Below are positions 1-6,225 of a stretch of DNA of 7,468 nt, one piece after another. Where the stretch lies: positions 1-7,468 of the forward strand of contig JANOBJ010000270.1 of NCBI GenBank assembly GCA_031411575.1, read 5' to 3'. Under the pieces are notes generated by a model. It did not search any database. It was not told the DNA's origin and saw nothing but the letters and a program-made list of their open reading frames with translations. The stretch comes from JANOBJ01 sp031411575 (GTDB lineage Bacteria; Pseudomonadota; Gammaproteobacteria; Burkholderiales; Burkholderiaceae_C). A program made the translations under genes and the position numbers. Each line of letters starts with the position of its first letter. Position 1 is the stretch's first letter.

Positions 1-1
1 A

Positions 2-979
2 CCCGCGCGCCTGCAGGTGCGCAGCGCCATGACCGGCCGCGAGCTGGGGGTGCTGCCGCTCGGACCGGTGTTCGCGCAGCGCTATGGCGCGCCTTACCTC
101 ACCATCCACCGGTCTGACCTGCATGCGGTGCTGCTGGGCGCGGTGCGCGCGCAGGCTGGCGTGGCGCTGCACACCGGGCGTTCGGTGCAAGGCCTCTCGC
201 GCGACGAACACGCCGTGACGGTGCGTTTTGAGAATGGCGTGCCCGCGCAAGGCGACCTGCTGGTCGGCGCCGACGGCCTGTGGAGCGGCGTGCGGCAAAG
301 CCTGCTGGCCGACGGCCCGCCCCGGCCGACGGGGCACCTCGCCTACCGCACGCTGGCGCGGCAAGGCAGCCTGCCGGCGCATTTCCAGTCCCACCAGATC
401 ACCGTCTGGCTGGGGCCACGGCTGCACGTGGTGCAGTACCCGGTGCAGCGCGGCGAGGGGCTGAATGTGGTGGTCATCATCCACGGATCGCACGCACAGC
501 CCGGCGCGCTGGCCCAAGGCTGGGACCACGAGGCACACGCGTCGGGCTTGCGCCAGGCGCTGTCGGGCACCTGCACACCGCTGCAAAATCTGATTCATGC
601 GATGGGCGAATGGCGCTTGTGGGCGCTGTACGACCGCGCGCCGATGCAGGGCGCCGACGCGCAGGCCCAGGGCCGGGTCGCGCTGCTGGGCGACGCCGCA
701 CACCCGATGCGCCCCTACCTCGCGCAAGGCGCCGGCATGGCGATCGAAGACGCTGCAGAGTTGGGCCGCGCGCTCGCGATGACCGATATCGAGGTGCCGC
801 TGCGGCTGCGCCGGTACGCACTCAACCGCTGGCAGCGCAATGCTCGGGTGCAGCGGCGCGCGCTGCGAAACGGGAACATCTTCCACGCCAGTGGCCCGCT
901 GCGCTGGGGCCGCGATGTGATGTTGAGGTTGCTGGGCGAGCGGCTGCTCGATGTGCCCTGGCTGTACCGCGGCGGCTGA
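2..979 (+). CDS. FAD-dependent aromatic-ring monooxygenase, 5'-truncated by window edge
   Basis: This is the C-terminal part of a class A flavoprotein monooxygenase of the salicylate hydroxylase / 3-hydroxybenzoate 6-hydroxylase type, which hydroxylates an aromatic ring using NAD(P)H and O2. The frame is open to the left edge, so the GTG at 17 is probably not the start. The N-terminal GxGxxG FAD fold, about 70 residues, must lie outside the window. Counting from codon 17, visible motifs are HRSDLHAVLL (31-40), the DG motif GADGLWSGVR (84-93) that contacts FAD and NAD(P)H, and the GD motif GRVALLGDAAHP (219-230) that binds the FAD ribityl chain, followed by MRPYLAQGAGMAIEDA. These match the salicylate hydroxylase branch better than kynurenine 3-monooxygenase. 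The C-terminus looks complete. The gene converges on the GGDEF gene and is not in an operon with kyn. Substrate unknown; it could also be a UbiH-like or other aromatic hydroxylase. Confidence 0.85.
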   Translation, partial: PARLQVRSAMTGRELGVLPLGPVFAQRYGAPYLTIHRSDLHAVLLGAVRAQAGVALHTGRSVQGLSRDEHAVTVRFENGVPAQGDLLVGADGLWSGVRQSLLADGPPRPTGHLAYRTLARQGSLPAHFQSHQITVWLGPRLHVVQYPVQRGEGLNVVVIIHGSHAQPGALAQGWDHEAHASGLRQALSGTCTPLQNLIHAMGEWRLWALYDRAPMQGADAQAQGRVALLGDAAHPMRPYLAQGAGMAIEDAAELGRALAMTDIEVPLRLRRYALNRWQRNARVQRRALRNGNIFHASGPLRWGRDVMLRLLGERLLDVPWLYRGG

Positions 980-1027
980 GGCTGGCGCAACCGGCGCACC
1001 AGATGCAACGGGCGATTCGGCGGCCAG

Positions 1028-2215
1028 TCAAGCCGCTGGACGGGCCAGCGGCATTGGCACGGTCGGGCTGACCGCGCGCGGACGGCCAACGGCGCTGGAC
1101 ACGCCGCGCACCGTGCGATCCTTGCCGGGCGGTGGGGTCACGGGCGAGACGGCATCGCACGGCTCGCGCAACTGCGCCTGCAGCGCGTCATACAGATCCT
1201 CCAGTACCAGCGTGCTGCTGTCCGCCTCCCTGACCACCGTGTCCAGCACGATCACCACCTTGCCGTGCGGCAACTCCAGTTGCACGCTGGGGGGATCGCC
1301 CAGTTTTTGCTGCACCAGGTTGCTGGCGCGGGCCGCCGTCATGCCGGGCAGGACCAGGGCAAATACGGTCTGGCCAGTTCGCGCGGCCAGGCTTTCGCCC
1401 TGGCTGGCCGATACGATGCCGCGCACCGCCTGCGCAAACAGCCGGTCGGCATTCTTCCGGCCAAACAGCCCGGGAATGTCGCGCAGGTCTGCGGCATTGA
1501 ACAGCACCAGGCTGAAGGGGCGTTTGTGGCGGCGGCATTCGTCCAGCAGCACAGCGCCGTGCTCCAGAAAGCCGGCCTCGTTGTACAAGCGTGTGCGGCG
1601 GTCCATCAAGGACAGCTCAACCTGTTTGTCCGACAGCAACAGCGAGCGCCCGAACAACGCAGCCAGTGGCGCGAACATGCCCACCAGACCGGCCTTCACG
1701 GCAGCGTCCAGCCAGGCGCTGCCCGGCATCGAGAGCCAGCTGCAAACGCCAAATGCCGCCAACGCGAGGACGGCCAGAACCGAGGTCCAGCCCGCCGGGA
1801 GCAGCAAGCCGTAGGCCGCGACGATGGCGATGGTCCAGAAGAAATAGTGACCGGCCGGACCGCCTGTTCCAGGCGCCAGCTGTACCAGGATGGCGCCACA
1901 CAGCAGCAGCACCGCACGCAGCATGAACGCCAGCGCGCGGCGCGCTGGAAACATTCGGCTCCAGGCGCCGATGCAGGCCGCGTACAGCGCGACGATCCAT
2001 GCCGTCGTACTGGCGTCGCCGTGAAAAATGTTGACCCACGCGGTGGCCGCAGCAATCGCCCAGCCGATGAAAGGCTCCAGTCGCCGCATGCGAAAACTCA
2101 CGCTGCCGTTGGAGAATGCGTTGCCCACTGACAGCGGTTCGGTGACGGCGTTCAGGGGCGTTTTGCGGGAGGATGAGCGCTTGCGCTCGGTCGGATCAGG
2201 GGCTTTTTTCGCCAT
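1028..2215 (-). CDS. Membrane protein with six predicted helices and a degenerate GGDEF domain
   Basis: A 395-residue protein. The N-terminus (1-45) is basic and Ser/Lys/Arg-rich. About six hydrophobic segments follow, near 48-64, 71-86, 97-114, 122-139, 143-162 and 173-192. A C-terminal GGDEF-like domain spans about 200-350. The family entry motif is recognisable as DRRTRLYNEAGF (205-216; usual form DxLTGLxNRxxF). The signature loop, however, reads R-T-GQTVF (279-285) instead of R-x-GGDEF, the metal-binding Asp is Asn240, and the substrate Asn/Asp pair is Pro248-Gly249. Diguanylate cyclase activity is therefore unlikely. The domain probably senses, binds or scaffolds. The last 45 residues are a Pro/Arg/Val-rich tail. 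No strong Shine-Dalgarno precedes the ATG; Met43 is an alternative start. The gene lies 66 bp downstream of kynA on the same strand and could be read through from it. Function unknown beyond this fold. Confidence 0.75.
   Translation of the reverse strand: MAKKAPDPTERKRSSSRKTPLNAVTEPLSVGNAFSNGSVSFRMRRLEPFIGWAIAAATAWVNIFHGDASTTAWIVALYAACIGAWSRMFPARRALAFMLRAVLLLCGAILVQLAPGTGGPAGHYFFWTIAIVAAYGLLLPAGWTSVLAVLALAAFGVCSWLSMPGSAWLDAAVKAGLVGMFAPLAALFGRSLLLSDKQVELSLMDRRTRLYNEAGFLEHGAVLLDECRRHKRPFSLVLFNAADLRDIPGLFGRKNADRLFAQAVRGIVSASQGESLAARTGQTVFALVLPGMTAARASNLVQQKLGDPPSVQLELPHGKVVIVLDTVVREADSSTLVLEDLYDALQAQLREPCDAVSPVTPPPGKDRTVRGVSSAVGRPRAVSPTVPMPLARPAA
1032..1052. terminator. GC-rich hairpin at the convergent gene ends, possible terminator
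   Basis: A perfect 8-bp inverted repeat, gccgctgg / ccagcggc, with a 5-base loop. It overlaps the last codons of the GGDEF gene and lies about 50 bp past the stop of the convergent monooxygenase gene. Its place between two convergent genes would suit a shared terminator. There is no T-tract on either side, so a classical intrinsic terminator is not shown, and GC-rich coding DNA makes such stems by chance. Confidence 0.25.
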
Positions 2216-2281
2216 GCAGACAGTCTAGATCGGCATCTGCAAGGCGGCGCACGGGGCAGTACGCGGTGTTCGTGAACTAAC

Positions 2282-3124
2282 TCACAAGTCGGTGCGCAAT
2301 TTCCAGATTTCCGGGAAAAGTACCACGTCGAGCATCTTGCGCAGGTAGCTCACGCCACCGGTGCCACCGGTGCCGCGCTTGAAGCCGATGATCCGCTCCA
2401 CGGTGGTGACGTGGCGAAAGCGCCAGAGGCGAAAGGCGTCTTCCAGGTCGGTGAGTTCTTCGCCCAGCTGGTACAGATCCCAGTACTGCTTGGGGTCGCG
2501 GTACACCACCAGCCAGGCCTGCTCGACCGCGTCGCTGATGGCGTAGGACTGCGTCCAGTCGCGCAGCGTGTGGCTCGCGGGAATGGCCAGGCCACGCTTG
2601 GCCAGCAGGCGCAGCGCCTCGTCGTACAGCGATGGCGCTTCGTAGGCCGCCTGTACCTCGGCCAGCAACTCGGGTTGGTGCGCATGGGGTTTGAGCATCG
2701 CGGCGTTCTTGTTGCCCAGCGCAAACTCGATGCAGCGGTACTGCGCGCTCTGAAAGCCGCTCGAGTTGGCCAGGTAGGGGCGGATGGCGCTGTATTCGGG
2801 CGGCGTCATGGTGGCCAGCACGTCCCAGGCGTGCACCAGCTGCTCCATGATGCGGCTCACGCGTGCCAGCATCTTGAACGCGGTGCCCAGCTCGTCGGCT
2901 GCCACGCAGCGCATGGCCGCGTGCAACTCGTGCAGCATCAGCTTCATCCAGAGCTCGCTGGTCTGGTGCTGGATGATGAACAGCATCTCGTTGTGGTCGG
3001 GCGAGAGCGGCTTTTGTGCGTGCAGCAGCGCGTCCAGCTGCAGGTAGTCGCCGTAGCTCATCGACTGGCTGAAGTCGAGTTGCGCGCGCTCCTCGTGCAC
3101 GATGTCTTCGGGCTTGCGTGTCAT
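2282..3124 (-). CDS. kynA: Tryptophan 2,3-dioxygenase
   Basis: Heme enzyme (EC 1.13.11.11) that inserts O2 across the indole 2,3-bond of L-tryptophan to give N-formylkynurenine, the first step of the kynurenine pathway. The open frame runs further upstream, but the ATG at 3124 gives a 280-residue protein of normal length and overlaps the kynU stop as ATGA. Compared with the structurally known Xanthomonas enzyme from memory, every active-site residue is present at an offset of two: Phe49 and His53 in MLFIIQHQTSELWMK, Tyr111 and Arg115 in YSAIRPYLANSSGFQ, proximal heme ligand His238 in WRFRHVTTVERI, and Thr252 in GTGGTGG. The protein is cytosolic and a homotetramer in the family. No Shine-Dalgarno is visible ahead of the start, so translation is probably coupled to kynU. 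Third and last kyn gene of the operon. Confidence 0.97.
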   Translation of the reverse strand: MTRKPEDIVHEERAQLDFSQSMSYGDYLQLDALLHAQKPLSPDHNEMLFIIQHQTSELWMKLMLHELHAAMRCVAADELGTAFKMLARVSRIMEQLVHAWDVLATMTPPEYSAIRPYLANSSGFQSAQYRCIEFALGNKNAAMLKPHAHQPELLAEVQAAYEAPSLYDEALRLLAKRGLAIPASHTLRDWTQSYAISDAVEQAWLVVYRDPKQYWDLYQLGEELTDLEDAFRLWRFRHVTTVERIIGFKRGTGGTGGVSYLRKMLDVVLFPEIWKLRTDL

Positions 3125-4527
3125 GTCACGGCTTGTTTCTGGTTGAATTCCGGCTTCTGCCACTCGCCCGATTCGAGCACCTGGCGCAGGTGTTCGACGG
3201 CGTTCCAGACATCCTCGAAGCCGATGTACAGCGGCGTAAAACCGAAGCGCAGGATGTCCGGCATGACCGTCCGGTTTGTGTTTGTTGGCGGATCGCCTGC
3301 GCGGAAATCGCCGATCACCCCGCGCGCAATCAGCGCCTGCACGATGGCAAAGGCCGCAGAGCCACCGCCGACGGGCCGCCCCAAGGCGGTGTCGGCCCCC
3401 CCGCGGGGCAGCGACCCGCGAAGCGGCGGAGCGTGGGGGTCTTCCAGCGTCAGGCAGACCTGCGAGCCGCGCTGGGCGTGCGCGCGCGGAGTCGCGAGGC
3501 CGAGGCCATACGCCGCGCAGCGTTGCTCGACCAGCGCGATGAACAGGTCGGTCAGCGCCAGTGATTTGGTGCGCAGCGCCGCCATGCCACCCAGGCTTTC
3601 GGCGGCCAGCACGGTGTCCAGCCCGCACTCCAGCGCCACCATGCTCAGAATCGGCTGGGTGCCGCACAGGTAGCGCGTGATGCCGGGGGCGGGTTGGTAG
3701 TCGGGCGTGAACGCGAACGGCGCAGCGTGGCCCCACCAGCCTGCCAGCGGCTGCCAGAAACGGTCGGCATGCGTGGGGTTGACCCACACGAACGCCGGTG
3801 CGCCAGGGCCGCCGTTGAGGTACTTGTAGCCGCAGCCGACCGCAAAATCGGCGGACGTGGCCGCGCGCGAGCCTTCAAACCCGGCGTGCGTGCCGTGCAG
3901 GTCCACCGGCACCGCACCCGCACTGTGCGCCAGGTCCCAGACCACCAGTGCGCCCGCGGCGTGGGCAGTGGCGGTGACGGCCGCCATGTCGTGCATCGCG
4001 CCGGTGCGGTAGTTTACGTGGGTGAGCACCAGCACCGCCACTTCCGGCGTCAGGGCGGCCGCGATGTCGGCGGCCTCCACCAGCTTGAGCGTCATGCCGT
4101 GCTGCTGGCACAGGGCCTGTGCGATGTACAGGTCCGTCGGGAAGTTTGAACGCTCCGATACGACGATTGTCCTTGTCGGACGGTCTTTTTGTGCTATTAA
4201 AATACTAGCACTCAACACCTTGAACAGGTTGATGGAGGTGCTGTCGGTCGCCACCACTTCGCCCGGCTGCGCACCAATCAGCCGCGCAATCTTGTCACCC
4301 AGGCGCTGCGGCAGCTCAAACCAGCCCGCGCTGTTCCAGCTGCGGATCAGGCCTTGCCCCCACTCCTGCGTGACCGCTTGCGCCACCCGCGCCGCGGTGG
4401 TCCTGGGCAGCACGCCGAGCGAATTGCCGTCGAGGTAGATCACGCCTTCGGGAATCGTGAACTGGTCGCGCAGGGTACGCAGCGGGTCTTGTGCGTCGAG
4501 CGCACGGCAGTCTTGCAAGGTCGTCAT
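3121..4527 (-). CDS. kynU: Kynureninase with repeat-derived in-frame insertions
   Basis: PLP enzyme (EC 3.7.1.3) that cleaves L-kynurenine to anthranilate and L-alanine. The ATG at 4527 is chosen because the protein then begins MTTLQDCRALDAQDPLR, as family members do, and because it overlaps the kynB stop as ATGA. A weak GAG-type ribosome site precedes it. Visible motifs are IYLDGNSLG near the N-terminus, DSTSINLFKV, NFPTDLY, WDLAHSAGAVPVDL with PLP-contacting Asp198, and GYKYLNGGPG with the Schiff-base Lys235. At 468 residues it is about 50 longer than usual kynureninases (about 416). The excess maps to about 11 residues between Asp198 and Lys235, 27 residues at 364-390 that are a translated palindromic repeat, and 12 residues between GDFRA and PDILRFGF (3262-3297), plus a longer C-terminal tail. 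The frame is intact throughout and the core motifs remain, so I expect an active enzyme, though this is inference. Confidence 0.95.
   Translation of the reverse strand: MTTLQDCRALDAQDPLRTLRDQFTIPEGVIYLDGNSLGVLPRTTAARVAQAVTQEWGQGLIRSWNSAGWFELPQRLGDKIARLIGAQPGEVVATDSTSINLFKVLSASILIAQKDRPTRTIVVSERSNFPTDLYIAQALCQQHGMTLKLVEAADIAAALTPEVAVLVLTHVNYRTGAMHDMAAVTATAHAAGALVVWDLAHSAGAVPVDLHGTHAGFEGSRAATSADFAVGCGYKYLNGGPGAPAFVWVNPTHADRFWQPLAGWWGHAAPFAFTPDYQPAPGITRYLCGTQPILSMVALECGLDTVLAAESLGGMAALRTKSLALTDLFIALVEQRCAAYGLGLATPRAHAQRGSQVCLTLEDPHAPPLRGSLPRGGADTALGRPVGGGSAAFAIVQALIARGVIGDFRAGDPPTNTNRTVMPDILRFGFTPLYIGFEDVWNAVEHLRQVLESGEWQKPEFNQKQAVT
3356..3438. repeat. Dispersed palindromic repeat inserted in frame within kynU
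   Basis: A block of about 81 bp interrupts the alignable kynureninase sequence between RGSQVCLTLED and AFAIVQALIARG. It has three nested palindromes: stem gccgac/gtcggc (3367-3372 with 3391-3396) enclosing ccgcc/ggcgg with a ccaa loop; the perfect 10-mer ccccgcgggg (3399-3408); and ccgc/gcgg with a gaa loop (3416-3426). From memory, this order of palindromes matches a REP-like element scattered through Comamonadaceae genomes, often at gene ends. Here its length keeps the frame and adds 27 residues rich in Gly, Pro and Arg. Exact ends are uncertain by a few bases. The family identity is recalled, not computed. Confidence 0.7.
4191..4211. repeat. AT-rich inverted repeat inside kynU
   Basis: Perfect 6-bp arms gtgcta / tagcac around the 9-base centre ttaaaatac, preceded by a run of five T. 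The patch from about 4166 to 4222 is much richer in A and T than the rest of the gene. It encodes SASILIAQKDRPTRT, just after INLFKV. Here the protein is not longer than typical kynureninases, so the DNA looks substituted rather than inserted. It resembles, from memory, AT-rich palindromic motifs found between genes in Comamonadaceae. That link is a recollection only. Confidence 0.4.
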
Positions 4528-5159
4528 GGCGCTCTCAGCGATCTCAGGATGGCGCGAACGGGGCTGGCGTCGGCCGTCATCAGTTTCAGGGGCAGGGCGA
4601 TCAACTCGTAGTCGCCCTCGGGTACATCGTCGAGCACCAGGTTTTCCAGCACCCGCAGGCCGTGGCGCCGGATGGTCTGGTGGCTGTCCAGCGTCTTGCT
4701 GGCGGCCGGGTCGATGCTGGCGGTGTCGATGCCGACCAGCCGCACGCCCATTGCGGCCAGCCGCTCGACGGTGTCGGGTGCGTAGGCCGCCAGGGCCGGG
4801 TCCCAGCGGTCGGTCGGCATGTGCGCGTAGGTGCGCACCAGCACGCGTGGCGGCAGGCCAACGAGTGCGTGCGACAGGTGTTCCCACCGTACCAGGGCGC
4901 CGCAACCTATGGCGTGGATCACGCGACACGGGCCGAGGTACGGGGTGAGGTCGAGCGCGCCCACTGGCTCGCCCTCGGGGTCGTAGTGCAGCGGCGCGTC
5001 CGCATGCGCGCCCACGTGCGGCGACAGCGTGACCGTGCTGACATTGACCGGGCAACCGGGCCCGATGCTCGCGGCCCATTGCTGCTGGTAGGGCGTGTCG
5101 CCGGGAAATACAGGCGAGCCCGCGTCAACCGGCGGTGAGATATCCCAGATACGTGTCAT
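4524..5159 (-). CDS. kynB: Kynurenine formamidase (arylformamidase, cyclase-like family)
   Basis: Metal-dependent hydrolase (EC 3.5.1.9) that removes formate from N-formylkynurenine to give kynurenine, the second step of tryptophan breakdown. The 211-residue length is normal for bacterial KynB. The N-terminus MTRIWDISPPVDAGSPVFPGD is typical of the family. The metal-site motif HxxxHxDxxxH is complete as His48, His52, Asp54 and His58 in SPHVGAHADAPLHYD. The conserved SHQTIRRHGLRVLENL segment gives His160 and Glu172, and GIDTASIDP is at about 143-151. The protein is cytosolic and a homodimer in known members. It is the first kyn gene of the operon, and its TGA overlaps the kynU ATG by the ATGA arrangement. 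No strong Shine-Dalgarno is visible before the ATG at 5159. Identification is firm. Confidence 0.96.
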   Translation of the reverse strand: MTRIWDISPPVDAGSPVFPGDTPYQQQWAASIGPGCPVNVSTVTLSPHVGAHADAPLHYDPEGEPVGALDLTPYLGPCRVIHAIGCGALVRWEHLSHALVGLPPRVLVRTYAHMPTDRWDPALAAYAPDTVERLAAMGVRLVGIDTASIDPAASKTLDSHQTIRRHGLRVLENLVLDDVPEGDYELIALPLKLMTADASPVRAILRSLRAP

Positions 5160-5282
5160 ACAGGCGCAAAGTTTGCACCCGCTGAAAAAGCTGTGGTGTC
5201 GGTTATTTCCAACAGGCCGAGAAATACTTGAGGCTTGAAGTATCTGGGCACCCTACGGGCAGCCCGCAGAGGCCACTCCAGC
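5160..5282. promoter_or_regulatory. argF-kynB intergenic region, candidate kyn control region
   Basis: The only gap over 100 bp. It should hold any kynB promoter, but I cannot pick a convincing -35/-10 pair on the minus strand. Two symmetric sequences stand out. One is atacttgaggcttgaagtat (5224-5243), with 6-bp perfect arms. The other is the 11-bp palindrome gcaaagtttgc (5166-5176), directly before the kynB start. Either could bind a dimeric regulator such as the Lrp-type KynR known to control kyn operons in other proteobacteria. No regulator gene is in the window. There is no clear terminator after argF: the nearby cggg/cccg stem is only 4 bp and lacks a T-run. Confidence 0.4.
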
Positions 5283-6191
5283 TCAAATCTGGCCCAGCAG
5301 CAAGAACTCCATCAGCGCCTTCTGCGCGTGCATGCGGTTCTCGGCTTCGTCCCACACCACGGATTGCGGGCCGTCGATCACGTCGGCCTCGACTTCCTCG
5401 CCACGGTGCGCGGGCAGGCAGTGCATGAAGAGGGCGTCGGGCTTGGCCGCACGCATCATCTCGGTGTCCACGCACCAGTCGGCGAAGGCTTTTTTGCGGG
5501 CTTCGTTTTCCGCCTCGTAGCCCATGCTGGTCCAGACGTCGGTGGTGACCAAATCGGCGCCGGCACAGGCCTCGAGCGGATTCTTGAACACCTTGTAGCT
5601 GTCGGTAGAACGGATACCGGCCACCGACTGGTCTACCTCGTACCCGCCGGGCGTGCTCAGGTGCACGGTGAAGCCCAGGATCTCGCTGGCTTGCAGCCAG
5701 GTGTTGGCCATGTTGTTGCCGTCGCCGACCCAGGCCACGACCTTGCCCTGAATCGAGCCGCGGTGCTCGATGTAGGTGAAGATGTCGGCCAGGATCTGGC
5801 ACGGGTGGAATTCGTTGGTCAGGCCATTGATCACCGGCACGCGCGAGTGCTCGGCAAAGCGCTCGATCTTGTCCTGCCCGTAGGTGCGGATCATCACCAG
5901 GTCCACCATGCGGCTGATGACCTTGGCGCTGTCTTCAATCGGTTCGGCGCGTCCGAGCTGGCTGTCGCCGGTGGTCAGGTGCACGACCGAGCCGCCCAGC
6001 TGGTACATGCCCGCTTCGAAGCTCACGCGGGTGCGGGTGGAGGCTTTCTCGAAGATCATGGCCAGCGTACGGTCGGCCAGCGGGTGGTACTTCTCGTAGG
6101 CCTTGAACTTCTTTTTGATGATGGCCGCGCGCTCGAACAGGTAGGCGTACTCGTCGGCCGTGAAGTCGCTGAATTGCAGGTAGTGTTTCAT
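5283..6191 (-). CDS. argF: Ornithine carbamoyltransferase
   Basis: Transfers the carbamoyl group from carbamoyl phosphate to ornithine to make citrulline (EC 2.1.3.3), in the arginine biosynthetic pathway in the cytosol. The 302-residue length and start MKHYLQFSDF fit the anabolic, trimeric family. The carbamoyl-phosphate motif STRTR is at 51-55 in FEKASTRTRVSFE, and HPCQILAD is at 129-136. Ornithine-binding DVWTSMG is at 218-224. The catalytic cysteine motif HCLPAHRG is at 257-264. STRTR and HCLP distinguish it from aspartate carbamoyltransferase. It follows argD after 34 bp on the same strand, so the two are probably co-transcribed. The sequence before the ATG at 6191 has no strong Shine-Dalgarno. 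All key residues are present. Confidence 0.97.
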   Translation of the reverse strand: MKHYLQFSDFTADEYAYLFERAAIIKKKFKAYEKYHPLADRTLAMIFEKASTRTRVSFEAGMYQLGGSVVHLTTGDSQLGRAEPIEDSAKVISRMVDLVMIRTYGQDKIERFAEHSRVPVINGLTNEFHPCQILADIFTYIEHRGSIQGKVVAWVGDGNNMANTWLQASEILGFTVHLSTPGGYEVDQSVAGIRSTDSYKVFKNPLEACAGADLVTTDVWTSMGYEAENEARKKAFADWCVDTEMMRAAKPDALFMHCLPAHRGEEVEADVIDGPQSVVWDEAENRMHAQKALMEFLLLGQI

Positions 6192-6225
6192 GCGGGTGCC
6201 GGTTCAGGTGCAGCAGGGCTCAGGC

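Noticed and set aside
280..1071. Second plus-strand open frame (263 codons) over the monooxygenase
   Set aside because: Arg/Ala/Gly-rich out-of-frame shadow of a gene with clear flavoprotein motifs.
951..2131. Two plus-strand open frames (287 and 288 codons) opposite the GGDEF gene
   Set aside because: The minus strand encodes a protein with membrane helices and GGDEF-fold markers. The plus-strand translations are Ser/Thr/Arg/Gln-rich with no domain.
3356..3438. Reading the kynU insertion as a frameshift or pseudogene
   Set aside because: The block is a whole number of codons. The C-terminal kynureninase segments (IARGVIGDFR, PDILRFGF, PLYIGFEDVWNAVE) continue in the same frame with no stop.
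2411..3673. Long plus-strand open frame (420 codons) opposite kynA and kynU
   Set aside because: It lies antisense to two firmly identified genes. Its translation has no recognisable motif and is rich in Gln, Val and Arg, as expected from GC-rich codon positions read backwards.
3125..3787. Upstream extension of the kynA frame to a 501-residue protein
   Set aside because: The extra 221 residues are kynU read in another frame. Family length and the ATGA overlap both support the start at 3124.
4528..5079. Upstream extension of the kynU frame to 652 residues
   Set aside because: The extension overlaps kynB out of frame and is Arg/Ala/Gly-rich. The family N-terminus begins at the ATG at 4527.
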